NCBI RefSeq assembly: GCF_013184075.1
Contig: NZ_JABEQQ010000001.1
Location: 785,539 to 849,538 of the forward strand
Direction: 5' to 3'
Length of the DNA stretch: 64,000 bases
DNA from: Lentilactobacillus kribbianus
GTDB taxonomy: Bacteria; Bacillota; Bacilli; Lactobacillales; Lactobacillaceae
How positions within the stretch are numbered: the stretch's first letter is position 1; each line of letters opens with the position of its first letter. The position numbers and the translations under genes are program-made. The notes beneath the pieces were generated by a model. It was not told where the DNA came from, made no database searches, and was given only the letters and a program-made list of their open reading frames with translations. Positions 28,826 through 38,274 of this stretch are shown here, in pieces.

Positions 28826-30820
28826 ATGAAGACCTATTTACAACGGATGGGACGATCGTTGATGTTGCCTGTGGCAACTTTACCAGCGGCAGCCCTATTG
28901 ATGGGAATTGGGCATGCACTACCATCTAATTGGGCATTAGCGCTCTTTTTACAAGCGGGAGCCAATGCAATCTTAACTAACTTACCGATTTTATTTGCAG
29001 TCGGGCTGGCTTTGGGAATGTCAGTAGATAAATCTGGTGCCGCAGCCTTAGCTGGTTTGGTAGCCGTTATGGTACCAATGTTTGTTTTAGATCCAGCACA
29101 AGTAGCTACATATTTTCATATTGCTGCCACTAAGGTGGATCCAGCTTTTGCGGCCATTAAGAGTAATGTTTTGATTGGAATTATTGCTGGTTTAATTGCC
29201 GCAGGATTATATAATCGCTTCCATGAAGTTAAGCTACCAATGGCACTGTCCTTTTTCAGTGGTAAACGTTTAGTACCTATCCTATCATCAGTAGTGATGT
29301 TAGTCTTATCAGCGATTTTATTATTTATCTGGCCACCAGTATACGAAGCCTTAGTTGGTTTTGGTAAATTCATGGTTGGCTTAGGGCCATGGGGAGCAGG
29401 CTTATATGGCTTCTTTGATCGCTTATTAATTCCTACAGGTCTTCATCAAGCATTGAATTCGGTCTTTTGGTTCAATGTTTCGGGGATTAATGATATTGGT
29501 AAGTTCTGGTCAGGAACCGGGGTTCGTGGTGTAACCGGAATGTATCAAGCAGGATTCTTCCCAATTATGATGTTTGGTCTTCCTGCGGGAGCTTTTGCTA
29601 TTTACAAAAATGCACGACCAGAACGTAAAAAAGAAGTGGCTTCGTTAATGATTGGGGCAGCCTTTGCTTCTTTCTTTACTGGAGTAACCGAACCGCTTGA
29701 ATTTTCATTTATGTTCGTGGCTTGCCCACTATACGTTTTGCATGCAGCTTTAACTGGGGTTTCCATGATTATTGCTGCGGCAATGCATTGGATTGCTGGA
29801 TTTTCATTTTCCGGTGGGTTGGTTGATTTTATACTAAGTTACAGCCAACCATTATCGGTCCGACCATACATGCTGATTGTACAAGGTTTAGTGATGGCCG
29901 TTATTTATTATTTCACGTTTGATTTTGCAATTAAAAAATTTAATTTGTTAACCCCAGGTAGAGAACCGGTGGAAGCAGATGACAATGATGGCATGATGGA
30001 ACTTGAAAGCGATGAAAACGACGACAAGTATATGACCAAGGCCAAGAAAATTTACATTGCTATTGGTGGTAAAGAAAACTTAACGTATGTCGATAGTTGT
30101 GCTACGCGATTACGATTACAAGTAAAAGATACTGCTCAAATTAATGAAAAAGCGTTGAAAAAAGCCGGAGTGGCTGGTGTCAATGCAGTGGATAAAACTA
30201 ATTTACAGATCATTATCGGAACAGAAGTACAATTTGTTGATGAGGCCTTAGCCAAGTTATATCGTGCTGGGGTACCGTTGTCTGATTTGACGGTCTCAAC
30301 TGATAATCCCGCTATCGAAGAAGAAAAATTAGTTAGTGAAGCGATTGGCAATAAACCAGCCATTACCGAAAGCCTGTATAGTGTGGCTAATGGTGAGTTT
30401 GTAGATATCAGTGATGTTGCTGATGATACTTTTGCTCAGAAATTGATTGGCGATGGTTTTGCGATCGAACCTAGTGATGGTAATATCGTTTCACCAGTGG
30501 ATGGAGTGGTTACTACCATTTTCCCAACGAAACACGCCCTAGGGCTTAAAACTGCTAGTGGATTAGAAATCTTGATTCATATGGGCTTAGATACGGTTGA
30601 ATTAAACGGTGAACCATTTGAAGTTAAGGTCCAAGAAAATGATCAAATTAATCACGGTGACCCGATTGCTACGATGGATTTAGCCCAAATTCAAGCAGCC
30701 GGTAAGCAAAACACAATTGAAATTGTGATTACTAATATGGCTGAAGTTAGTGATTTGCATTTTGAGTCATTAACCACGGTTAAAAACGATCAAGCTGTAG
30801 GAACAGTGACAACTAAATAA
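28826..30820 (+). CDS. nagE: PTS EIICBA, N-acetylglucosamine/glucose type
   Basis: A 664-residue sugar phosphotransferase permease with all three domains. EIIC covers about 1-385 (RLLIPTGLHQALNSVFWF, GFFPIMMFGLPAGAFAIY), EIIB follows with the phospho-Cys425 in DSCATRLRL, and EIIA is at the C-terminus with the phospho-His585 in ILIHMGLDTVELNG. The EIIC segments match NagE more closely than PtsG as I recall them. GlcNAc as substrate is supported by the NagR-like site at the promoter. AGGAGG precedes the ATG. Confidence 0.85.
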   Translation: MKTYLQRMGRSLMLPVATLPAAALLMGIGHALPSNWALALFLQAGANAILTNLPILFAVGLALGMSVDKSGAAALAGLVAVMVPMFVLDPAQVATYFHIAATKVDPAFAAIKSNVLIGIIAGLIAAGLYNRFHEVKLPMALSFFSGKRLVPILSSVVMLVLSAILLFIWPPVYEALVGFGKFMVGLGPWGAGLYGFFDRLLIPTGLHQALNSVFWFNVSGINDIGKFWSGTGVRGVTGMYQAGFFPIMMFGLPAGAFAIYKNARPERKKEVASLMIGAAFASFFTGVTEPLEFSFMFVACPLYVLHAALTGVSMIIAAAMHWIAGFSFSGGLVDFILSYSQPLSVRPYMLIVQGLVMAVIYYFTFDFAIKKFNLLTPGREPVEADDNDGMMELESDENDDKYMTKAKKIYIAIGGKENLTYVDSCATRLRLQVKDTAQINEKALKKAGVAGVNAVDKTNLQIIIGTEVQFVDEALAKLYRAGVPLSDLTVSTDNPAIEEEKLVSEAIGNKPAITESLYSVANGEFVDISDVADDTFAQKLIGDGFAIEPSDGNIVSPVDGVVTTIFPTKHALGLKTASGLEILIHMGLDTVELNGEPFEVKVQENDQINHGDPIATMDLAQIQAAGKQNTIEIVITNMAEVSDLHFESLTTVKNDQAVGTVTTK

Positions 30821-30823
30821 TTT

Positions 30824-30852
30824 AAAAAACGCCCATTTCGGGCGTTTTTTTG
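30824..30852 (+). terminator. Terminator after the PTS gene
   Basis: AAAAAACGCCC and GGGCGTTTTTT with a 5-base loop. Confidence 0.95.
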
Positions 30853-30956
30853 TGGTTTTATTAATAAAGTCAATAAAACGGTGATGAAGTGGCTCAGAGA
30901 TGATATATTAAATAAGGCGTATGGCTACATTTTTGAGAAATTTTTTGGAGGATACC

Positions 30957-31898
30957 ATGGGGAAATTAACGATTGTAGTTCCAGCTTTCAATGAGGAAGC
31001 GGTATTACCCAGTACGATTGCAACACTGACAAAAATTGAACATGATTTAATTGAACAAAATCAAATTGCTGAAAATTCTGATATTTTGGTTGTTGATGAT
31101 GGTTCGGCAGATGGCACCTGGGCGGCAATTGAAGAACAACACCGCCAACAACCTTCTGTAAAGGGATTAAAATTTAGTCGTAATTTTGGGCATCAAAATG
31201 CATTATTGGCAGGAATGCAAGAAGCAGTCAAGAGTGCGGAAATGATCGTAACAATTGATGCTGATTTGCAAGATGATCCGAATGCAATTATTGAAATGGT
31301 AAAAGATTATCATGAAGGCGCCGATATTGTGTATGGTGTTAGAAATAATCGGGAGTCTGATACCTGGTTTAAGCGAACTACTGCCAATGGCTTTTATAAA
31401 TTCTTGAATTTATTAGGAGTGCGATTAATAGTTAATCATGCTGATTTTCGGTTAATGTCACAAAAAGCGGTCGTTACCTTAATGCAGTATCAAGAACGAA
31501 ACATGTTTATTCGAGGCGTGATTCCCATGCTGGGCTTTAAGACAGCTAAAGTTTATTACAAGCGTACGCCTAGAATGGCTGGTGATAGTAAGTATCCGCT
31601 GAAGAAGATGCTCGCATTTGCTTGGGAGGGCATTACTTCCTTAACGATTGCGCCAGTGCGATTAATCTTGGTATTAGGTATTCTGGCCTTTATTACTGGA
31701 ATCTGTATGATGTTTTACGCTTTATTTGCTAAATGTTTTGGCGCCACCGTTCATGGCTGGACTTCTTTGATGATTTCTATTTGGATCGTCGGTGGTTTAC
31801 AAATGATTAGTCTCGGGGTGGTTGGTGAATACATTGGTAAAGTAACAACTGAAGTTAAGCACCGCCCCCGCTTCACGATTGAAAAAGTGTTGGAGTAA
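30957..31898 (+). CDS. Glycosyltransferase family 2, GtrB/CsbB-like
   Basis: A 313-residue enzyme with an N-terminal GT-A domain (VVPAFNEEAVLP, ILVVDDGSADGTW, VTIDADLQDDPNAI with the metal-binding Asp residues) and two C-terminal membrane helices (about 230-290). It would transfer a sugar from a nucleotide donor to undecaprenyl phosphate on the inner face. ATG 30957 is chosen for GGAGG five bases upstream. A large membrane protein gene follows after 6 bases, as expected of a three-component glycosylation system. Confidence 0.87.
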   Translation: MGKLTIVVPAFNEEAVLPSTIATLTKIEHDLIEQNQIAENSDILVVDDGSADGTWAAIEEQHRQQPSVKGLKFSRNFGHQNALLAGMQEAVKSAEMIVTIDADLQDDPNAIIEMVKDYHEGADIVYGVRNNRESDTWFKRTTANGFYKFLNLLGVRLIVNHADFRLMSQKAVVTLMQYQERNMFIRGVIPMLGFKTAKVYYKRTPRMAGDSKYPLKKMLAFAWEGITSLTIAPVRLILVLGILAFITGICMMFYALFAKCFGATVHGWTSLMISIWIVGGLQMISLGVVGEYIGKVTTEVKHRPRFTIEKVLE

Positions 31899-31904
31899 TT
31901 ATCT

Positions 31905-33869
31905 ATGAAAATGGCAAATAAAATTCAAAAAATATTTCCGGCGATTTTGATATTACCGTTAATATTGGGCGTTATTAGTAATTTGGTTAATATTACTAGT
32001 GGTATGTCAGGCTTAATAAGTGTGGCAATGACCGCTATTTTGATGATTGTGGGCAAGTGGGCTCATCCCAAGGTTAATCAGTTAAGTCAACGACAAGTTA
32101 GTTATTTAATTGGAGTGGGCTTAATAATAATTTTTATAGTCCAACTATGGGTATTAAATAATCTCCAAACTACCGTCTATAATGATCCTTTTCGGGTATT
32201 ATACAAAGCAGAAGAATTAAGTCATGGTCATCACAATTGGGCCGAATATACTTATTTCTGGCGTTATCCTAACAACGTTAACATTGCCTATATTTTATCG
32301 CGGTGGTTGGTATTAACGAACATGTTTCATTTGTCCACCAATACAGCGGTTCATATTTTAACTATTTTCTCTTTGGATACTTTCATTTTAATTAGTTTAA
32401 AAACGGTCCAAAAGTTGAATCAACGAGCTTTTGCCACCATGGCATTATTACTATTTTACTTAGTAAGTCCGTTTGCCTACACTTACTACTTACAAGTTTT
32501 TTATTCTGATTTACCGACTTTATTGGCGTTGATGATAGCCTTTTGGGTATTAATTAATTGGAGTAATTGGTCCAAACTAACTAAGAGCTTGAGTGGTATT
32601 GGTCTTTTAGTGGTAGTCTTATTTTCACAACTGTTGAAGCCCACTTTGATTTTGATGGTGATTGCGATGGCCATTGTAGCCGTAATCTGGGGCTTTAGTG
32701 ATAAGCAGGCGTTGAAAAAAGTGGCATTGCCATTTGCCATTATTACGCTGGGGATTTTATTAGCAGTTCCTACTGGTAAGTTAATTACCAAACAGTCTCA
32801 ATTTACTCCTAACGAACGTTACCAAATGCCGGTGGCTAATTGGATTTATATGAGCTACAATTCGCACAGTCACGGTATCTATAACTCTAAAGATGTGCAA
32901 TTTATGAATACGTTGCCTAACATGAAGGCTCGGCAACGTTATTTAAAAACAGCGTTACCAAAGCGTCTGAAGCAATTAGGCCCTCTGGGGATTGTTAAAC
33001 AGTGGGGAACCAAGGCGGTTATATTATTAAATGGTGGTCAAGTATCGTCTAGGTACAATAGAGGATACGTGAATGCCCCGAAATTGTATCAACGATTTGA
33101 GCGAATAATCACCATTTTTGGTAATAGCCTATTGCAAGCGGGCTTTGCACTTATTTACTTGGTGGGTATTATCCGTTGTTGGCAATTAATGAAGAGCTCT
33201 CAATCGATTAATATTGTAGTGGGAACAGCCATTGTTTTGGCATTAGGTTATATTAGTTTTCATACTTTAGTTTGGGAATCTGAATGTCGTTATGGACAAG
33301 CCATTTTTCCATTATTATTAGTGCTGGAAAGCTGGCCATTGGCCCCAATTGAAACCTTTACTAATAAAACGCGGCAACTTTGGTTGGCCGGAATTACAAT
33401 TGTGGTGGGCGTTTTGGGTAATATCATTCCTAATTTAAATGGGTTAGCCTTAGCTCAAAAGACCCAAACGGTGGCTATTCAACGTGGGCAACTGTCCGTT
33501 CAGTATGGCGTAAAAAGCAAGCTACTCGATGGTAATACTACAGCCACTCAACGTGTCGACTTAAATCATGCTAGTAACCACTTTCAGGTACAAACGATGG
33601 AACACACTAAATTGAAATACAAATTAGTAAATATCGACACTCGTCAAGCATATTCATTGCAACAACAAACCACTATTGCCAAGTATACGGGCAAATTAAT
33701 TGCTGGTCGCTACCAAATTGAGGCTACTAATCCCACCTCAATGCCACAACCGATTAGCTTGACCTTTACTCAAAATTATCAGATGGCACCATATCCAGTT
33801 CGTTTAAATGGTCGTTGGTATGCTCATGGTAGTTTTATTTACCGAGGATTAAATCATGCTAGTTATTAA
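31905..33869 (+). CDS. Large membrane protein, GT-C/YfhO-like candidate
   Basis: A 654-residue protein with about 12 membrane helices up to about residue 510 and a beta-rich extracytoplasmic C-terminal part. The first extracytoplasmic loop carries an acidic stretch (NDPFRVLYKAEE) where GT-C enzymes keep their catalytic acid. Its position after a CsbB-like gene suggests it takes a lipid-linked sugar outside the cell and transfers it to a wall polymer. No GtcA-type flippase gene is adjacent. Confidence 0.7.
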   Translation: MKMANKIQKIFPAILILPLILGVISNLVNITSGMSGLISVAMTAILMIVGKWAHPKVNQLSQRQVSYLIGVGLIIIFIVQLWVLNNLQTTVYNDPFRVLYKAEELSHGHHNWAEYTYFWRYPNNVNIAYILSRWLVLTNMFHLSTNTAVHILTIFSLDTFILISLKTVQKLNQRAFATMALLLFYLVSPFAYTYYLQVFYSDLPTLLALMIAFWVLINWSNWSKLTKSLSGIGLLVVVLFSQLLKPTLILMVIAMAIVAVIWGFSDKQALKKVALPFAIITLGILLAVPTGKLITKQSQFTPNERYQMPVANWIYMSYNSHSHGIYNSKDVQFMNTLPNMKARQRYLKTALPKRLKQLGPLGIVKQWGTKAVILLNGGQVSSRYNRGYVNAPKLYQRFERIITIFGNSLLQAGFALIYLVGIIRCWQLMKSSQSINIVVGTAIVLALGYISFHTLVWESECRYGQAIFPLLLVLESWPLAPIETFTNKTRQLWLAGITIVVGVLGNIIPNLNGLALAQKTQTVAIQRGQLSVQYGVKSKLLDGNTTATQRVDLNHASNHFQVQTMEHTKLKYKLVNIDTRQAYSLQQQTTIAKYTGKLIAGRYQIEATNPTSMPQPISLTFTQNYQMAPYPVRLNGRWYAHGSFIYRGLNHASY

Positions 33870-33875
33870 GCTAAA

Positions 33876-33912
33876 ACAAAAGCACGTAGCCATTAGGTTA
33901 CGTGCTTTTTGA
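33876..33912. terminator. Terminator between convergent genes
   Basis: AAAGCACGTAGCC and GGTTACGTGCTTTTT with loop ATTA, flanked by A residues on the left, so it may serve both strands. Confidence 0.88.
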
Positions 33913-33963
33913 TTAGCCGGTATTGACCGAAATCATTACCCTTAATCAATCTCTAGTATAAAA

Positions 33964-34176
33964 TTATTTAACTTCGACAAAGAATTTACCGTTAGCCTTA
34001 TTAATTTCAAAATGTTTATCAGGTGCCACTGTTTTAGCTAATTCCATAGCTTCAATGGCTTCATCGTGAGTTTCAAAGCGGCGATCGCCAACTTCTTTCG
34101 CATTATCAATTTTTTCTGATGTAATTTTTTTAACAGAATTAACAAATTGATTTCTAGCTTCAGCATTCATTTCCAT
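33964..34176 (-). CDS. Small hypothetical protein
   Basis: A 70-residue, charged, soluble protein. ATG 34176 is preferred with GGGGG 8 bases upstream; an in-frame TTG lies two codons earlier. The C-terminus (HFEINKANGKFFVEVK) looks like a beta hairpin after two helices. I do not recognise it. It is 23 bases from the next small gene upstream (34200-34469), likely one operon. Confidence 0.55.
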   Translation of the reverse strand: MEMNAEARNQFVNSVKKITSEKIDNAKEVGDRRFETHDEAIEAMELAKTVAPDKHFEINKANGKFFVEVK

Positions 34177-34199
34177 TTTCAATTCCCCCTAGCTGTTAA

Positions 34200-34469
34200 T
34201 TAAAGTTTAGCCACAATCGCTTTTCCTTCGGCCGTTAATGGTGTTGGATTTAAAATCTTGGTAATAAATTCGCGGTTACCATCTTTGGTAACTTGTAAAT
34301 TAGTCAAGCCCAAGTCAAATAATTTTTTCAACACAATCATTGCTTCGTCAGAATCTAATATGTGATCGATTGCGTCTTCGAATTTAGGTAAATCCAAATC
34401 ATTAAGACTATTTAGTTGATCTAAGTATTTTAAAGCAAATTGATCGGCGTCATTTAATTCCATATTCAT
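34200..34469 (-). CDS. Small hypothetical protein
   Basis: An 89-residue, acidic, mostly helical protein without membrane segments. ATG 34469 is chosen because AAAGGTGG lies about 8 bases upstream; in-frame GTGs lie just before it. It is followed by another small gene on the same strand. No family recognised. Confidence 0.55.
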   Translation of the reverse strand: MNMELNDADQFALKYLDQLNSLNDLDLPKFEDAIDHILDSDEAMIVLKKLFDLGLTNLQVTKDGNREFITKILNPTPLTAEGKAIVAKL

Positions 34470-34550
34470 TAAGCTCACCACCTTTTAAAAATATTGTCTC
34501 GCAAGCCATAAGAGATTTCTATTAAAACGACTTATAAATTCGATGGTAAC

Positions 34551-34588
34551 AAAAAAGTGATTGCCCTAATCGGCAATCACTTAGTAAT
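34551..34588 (-). terminator. Terminator after the flavin-reductase-like gene
   Basis: AAGTGATTGCC and GGCAATCACTT arms; on the minus strand it is followed by six T residues. Confidence 0.88.
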
Positions 34589-34984
34589 TTATTTTACAGC
34601 TGTTCCGGCTTTGGGACCGATATCGAGCCAGTAAACTTGATCAATTGCAATTACGCCAACATACTTAGGAGCTGGATTACCGCCAGCAGTTTCGGTGGCA
34701 ACCATTTGGTCAAAGTATGGGCCGTCAGTCACGATTTCGGCCTTTCCAGTAAAACGAAATCCCTTCATAGCTTTAGCATCTACAACGGCAACGGCGGCTT
34801 TGCCCGTTTGCTGAATATTTTTCATGGTTTGTCCAGCGGTAAATTCATTATAGTATAAATGCGAATCATCATAGAGTTGCATGGTCATTTTCGGGCCAAT
34901 GTCGGGATTACCTTCGCCATCCACCGTGGCAATATAAGCTAATTTCTTTTGTAACATGTTCTTCATTTCTTCAGTAACATTCAT
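34589..34984 (-). CDS. Pyridoxamine 5'-phosphate oxidase-like FMN-binding protein
   Basis: A 131-residue split-barrel flavoprotein of the PNPOx-like superfamily (LAYIATVDGEGNPDIGPKM, TMKNIQQTGKAAVAVVD, GFRFTGKAEIVTDG). Such short proteins act as flavin reductases or stress proteins rather than vitamin B6 enzymes. GGGAGCGAC lies upstream of the ATG on the minus strand. It stands alone between MarR and two small genes. Confidence 0.8.
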   Translation of the reverse strand: MNVTEEMKNMLQKKLAYIATVDGEGNPDIGPKMTMQLYDDSHLYYNEFTAGQTMKNIQQTGKAAVAVVDAKAMKGFRFTGKAEIVTDGPYFDQMVATETAGGNPAPKYVGVIAIDQVYWLDIGPKAGTAVK

Positions 34985-35068
34985 TATTTGTCGCTCCCTT
35001 CGTCGCTAACAAGTACTTCTTTAAGTATAGCAGTTTTTGACATCAGGCCAAGGAAAGCGGCCAGATTG

Positions 35069-35542
35069 TTAAAAAATATCTAAATGATTAATGGGAGCCG
35101 CCTTAATGACCCCCGCTTTAGTTAACAGTTGAATGCTACGGTTAAGGTCAGTCACTAGTTCTTGTTTTTCAGTCGAACTTAATTGATTAAGCCGCGTTTC
35201 CATTTGCTTTTGGACATGTCGGAGGTGTTTTTGGGCGACATCAATTCCTTTAGGAGTGCGGATTACGTTATAAATCCGGTGATTATTACTATTTTTTTGG
35301 CGCTGGACCAAGCCTTGTTGTTCTAAATTATCCACAATCCTAGTTATTTGGGGCCGGGTGTTGCCGATTAAGTCAGCTAAGTCACTCATGGAGATGCCAG
35401 AATGTTGGTAAACATTGGCCAGGGTAACGGCTTGGAGTCTACTCAAGCCAAATTCTTCGAAGAAATGATTTTGAATAATAGTTCTGGTTAAAGTTAAATA
35501 CATTTGTACGAATAACTGGGAATTGTTCGGTTCATCTACCAT
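35069..35542 (-). CDS. MarR-family transcriptional regulator
   Basis: A 157-residue winged-helix protein (SRLQAVTLANVYQHSGISMSDLADLIGNTRPQITRIVDNLEQQGLVQRQ). ATG 35542 is chosen because GGAGG lies 8 bases upstream; an in-frame TTG five codons earlier overlaps the SD. It is divergent from the small gene at 35764. The intergenic region has short palindromes (CTTAATTAAG near 35574, TATCATTTGATA near 35638) that may be operators. Confidence 0.85.
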   Translation of the reverse strand: MVDEPNNSQLFVQMYLTLTRTIIQNHFFEEFGLSRLQAVTLANVYQHSGISMSDLADLIGNTRPQITRIVDNLEQQGLVQRQKNSNNHRIYNVIRTPKGIDVAQKHLRHVQKQMETRLNQLSSTEKQELVTDLNRSIQLLTKAGVIKAAPINHLDIF

Positions 35543-35763
35543 AGTTGTGACCTCCAAATTTTCGACTACCTCTTAATTAAGTAATTCCAAAAGTATGCGC
35601 TATCATAATTATGAACGAGTCTTAAATTCCCGTCAAATATCATTTGATAGTGGCAGCTTAAATAGTAAACCGCAGGCATTTTCAAATTACCTAAGCAAAT
35701 TAACCAATGCCATCCATTTTTTGTGCTAGGATGAAACGGTAAATAAGAAAGGGGATATTTATT

Positions 35764-36027
35764 ATGGCAGAAGATTATGAAAAAAAAGAAGACAAGACTT
35801 TAGATAAGATTAGCAACACATTTAATAATTTAGATGATGCTTTAGCTAAAGAAGATACTGATTTGGAAAATAATCACAAAACTCGAGCCTGGTTTGAAGA
35901 GCATCGTGCAATTCACGAAGTTAAAAAAGCCCTTCATGAAATTGGTAAATACGATAAGTTTGATGAAGATGAATATAACCGCTTCATGAAAGATTATGAA
36001 AAAGCCATCGAAGACTTTAATAACTAA
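35764..36027 (+). CDS. Small charged hypothetical protein
   Basis: An 87-residue, highly charged, helical protein without membrane segments, preceded by AAAGGGGA. No recognised domain. It is divergent from marR across about 220 bases and convergent with an xre-like gene, sharing a terminator. Confidence 0.6.
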   Translation: MAEDYEKKEDKTLDKISNTFNNLDDALAKEDTDLENNHKTRAWFEEHRAIHEVKKALHEIGKYDKFDEDEYNRFMKDYEKAIEDFNN

Positions 36028-36040
36028 ATTCACGTACTAA

Positions 36041-36072
36041 AAAAGCTGGAACAGAAATAGTTCCGGCTTTTT
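36041..36072. terminator. Bidirectional terminator
   Basis: AAAAGCTGGAAC (36041-36052) pairs with GTTCCGGCTTTTT (36060-36072). On the minus strand it directly follows the stop at 36071 of the alternative XRE frame. Confidence 0.9.
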
Positions 36073-36398
36073 ATGCTTTTAAGGCATTGATTAACATTAA
36101 AATAAACAACGCTAACCAGCCAGCGATGGCAAAAAAAGAGCCACCAAAAATTTTGGATAAAATAACTAATATGCTGCCGATTAGTAGTCTTAACTACCAC
36201 AGGTTGGCCAGTTAATAAATAATCCGTAGTAACCTCAAATAAGCGACTCAGTTGAATTAGTTGGTTGTAATCAGGAAGTTCAGTGTCTGATTCCCAAGCA
36301 ACAATCAGGGGAGTAGTAACGGTTAAAGCGTTAGCTACTTCTTCACGCGATAGTTTGTCTTGTTGGCGTTGTTTCATTAAGCGAGTACCTAATGTCAT
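36071..36398 (-). pseudogene. XRE-family regulator with C-terminal membrane helix, frameshifted
   Basis: ATG 36398 follows GAAAGGTGG. The first about 65 codons give an XRE helix-turn-helix (TRLMKQRQQDKLSREEVANALTV, DYNQLIQLSRLFEVTTDYLL). After QPVV the current frame becomes implausible and runs through the terminator to 36030. Shifting frame near 36186-36200 yields a good hydrophobic segment (LLIGSILVILSKIFGG, then WLALFILMLINALKA) ending at 36071, just before the terminator. This is probably a one-base indel in an XRE-membrane protein gene. The unshifted ORF would still make an HTH protein. Confidence 0.7.
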
Positions 36399-36546
36399 TA
36401 GAAATTCCACCTTTCCGTGATTGTCTTCTACTTTTATTATCGAGTAATGGTAACAAAATTGCATTTTTAAAATCCGAAGAATTAAATGTGCGAAACTAAC
36501 TGGTATAATGAAATAAAGAAATAAAGAAATGCGACTGAGGTGAATA

Positions 36547-37377
36547 ATGAATACTAATTTAGAGACGTTTATCAGCGTTTATGAAAGCCGCAATTTTTCT
36601 ATTGCTGCTAAAGAACTATTTGTGACCCAACCAACGGTGTCAGTTAGAATTGAACAACTGGAAAAAGAATTAGCTACACCACTATTTGTTAGAAAGTATC
36701 GCCAAGAAATTGTGCCCACTAAGGCAGGAGAATTATTATATAAAAAAGCCATTCAAATTCGGGAGTTATGGCAAGAAACCCAAACGGAAATGCGTTATGC
36801 TGAAGCTAGTAATCGGCGATTAATCCGAATTGGTTTTTCACAAACCTTAGCGATGACAACAGTGACTGATTTTTTGGTACAAGCCAGAGCCAAGTATCCT
36901 ACTGATGATTGGGAAGTAACGGTGGCCAATTCCGAAGCCATTTCTCATTTGATTGCTAATCGTAAGTTAGAAATGGGACTAGTAGAGAAGCCAATTGTGA
37001 CCGATACGAGCGTGGTGAAGCGTAAAAGTATTGCTACTGATCAACTAGTTCGAATTGGTCAACCAACCGGGACTTGGATTATTCGCGAACCCGGTTCTGG
37101 TATTGAACATTACACTAATTTGTTTTTTAGTGAGTATGATTTAATTCCGGCTCATACCATTGTTTTAAATCGTAATGATTTAATTTTGAATTTGGTAACG
37201 GCAGGTGTAGGAGAAACGATTATTTCGCGTAGTGTACTCCCTAAATCATGGGACTTCACGGAATTGAATCCTCATTTTCAACGGTCTTTATACTTTATGT
37301 CGGCGGCCGATACGGATAAACATTTACTAGGAAACGTATTTGAGTTACTACAAGAGATTATTGCTACCATTTATTAA
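36547..37377 (+). CDS. LysR-family transcriptional regulator
   Basis: A 276-residue protein with an N-terminal LysR helix-turn-helix (FISVYESRNFSIAAKELFVTQPTVSVRIEQLEKELATPLF) and a C-terminal effector-binding domain. GAGGTG precedes the ATG. The target operon is not evident; a tiny membrane peptide gene and an ECF S component are downstream. No adjacent divergent enzyme operon of the usual LysR kind is present. Confidence 0.88.
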   Translation: MNTNLETFISVYESRNFSIAAKELFVTQPTVSVRIEQLEKELATPLFVRKYRQEIVPTKAGELLYKKAIQIRELWQETQTEMRYAEASNRRLIRIGFSQTLAMTTVTDFLVQARAKYPTDDWEVTVANSEAISHLIANRKLEMGLVEKPIVTDTSVVKRKSIATDQLVRIGQPTGTWIIREPGSGIEHYTNLFFSEYDLIPAHTIVLNRNDLILNLVTAGVGETIISRSVLPKSWDFTELNPHFQRSLYFMSAADTDKHLLGNVFELLQEIIATIY

Positions 37378-37406
37378 TGGTGGTAGTGATGAACGGAGGT
37401 GCTGTT

Positions 37407-37526
37407 ATGACGAAAAAACCGACTTCTCAAAATAACCAAAAAATTTCGGGTTTTCGCTATGCTTTACTATTGTTTATGACTATTTTTGGATTAGGACCTC
37501 GTAAATATCGTTATCATAAAAAATAA
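37407..37526 (+). CDS. Tiny membrane peptide, hypothetical
   Basis: A 39-residue product: ATG 37407 with ACGGAGG 6 bases upstream, a basic N-terminus, one hydrophobic segment (FRYALLLFMTIFGLG) and a basic end (PRKYRYHKK). A good SD and an immediately following terminator support a real gene. No function recognised. Confidence 0.5.
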   Translation: MTKKPTSQNNQKISGFRYALLLFMTIFGLGPRKYRYHKK

Positions 37527-37563
37527 AAAGGTAGTTACCAGTTACTGGTAACTACCTTTTTAT
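37526..37563. terminator. Bidirectional terminator
   Basis: AAAAGGTAGTTACCAGT and its complement form a long perfect hairpin between convergent genes; it ends inside the ECF S-component stop region. Confidence 0.92.
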
Positions 37564-38153
37564 TTGGAACGATGGCTAGTGGCTTTTAAAAGTGGTTTGG
37601 CAATAATAGGAGTAACAATGCCAGCGAAAATGGCTTCTGGTACACCGTTGGTACCAATCACACCTAGTAAATAAGGTAAGAGGTTTTTAACATTAATCGC
37701 ATAAAGTTGAGGAGCATTGCCGCGATAGAGGAGATAAATAAGACCTAAGACCAAAATAGTATTAGTCAAAGAACCAGCAATCGCGGCCAGCGAAATGGTA
37801 ATATTACTGGATTTAATTCGGTGCTTAAGTTGTTGATAAACAATGCCAGCAACTACTCCGACCATAATCCGCGGAAAGACCGATACCAGCGGATTGACAA
37901 AAACAATCGTAGCCATGGGGCTAGTGGGCCAGACGTAAGCGCGAATAAAAGTAATTAATCCCCAGACTCCGCCGATAATGGCCCCATCCATGGGGCTCAT
38001 GATAATTGCAACAATGGCAATGGTGACCGGAATAATGGTAATTGAAAGGGGCCCAATCGGAATGAGACCCAAAATGGGAATGGAAGTCTGCAAAATAATG
38101 ATAGCAGTAAATACCGCCAGCAGATTTAATCGGTAGGTATTATTTTTTTTCAT
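37560..38153 (-). CDS. ECF transporter substrate-binding S component
   Basis: A 197-residue protein with about six membrane helices. The pattern (IPILGLIPIGPLSITIIPVTIAI, GVWGLITFIRAYVWPTSPM, FVNPLVSVFPRIMVGVVAG) is that of ECF S components of the pantothenate/folate-like type. It works with the shared EcfAAT energising module encoded elsewhere. Pantothenate is my best guess for the substrate. Confidence 0.8.
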   Translation of the reverse strand: MKKNNTYRLNLLAVFTAIIILQTSIPILGLIPIGPLSITIIPVTIAIVAIIMSPMDGAIIGGVWGLITFIRAYVWPTSPMATIVFVNPLVSVFPRIMVGVVAGIVYQQLKHRIKSSNITISLAAIAGSLTNTILVLGLIYLLYRGNAPQLYAINVKNLLPYLLGVIGTNGVPEAIFAGIVTPIIAKPLLKATSHRSK

Positions 38154-38274
38154 AGTTATTCCTCTGAATTAAATAAGTTATTGTAAAAACTATTTGAATA
38201 AATAATAGCACTGTGATGGCTGCTTTAAAAGAAAAATAGTTAAGTGGGTGCTGGGCAATAATCAAAATACAATC

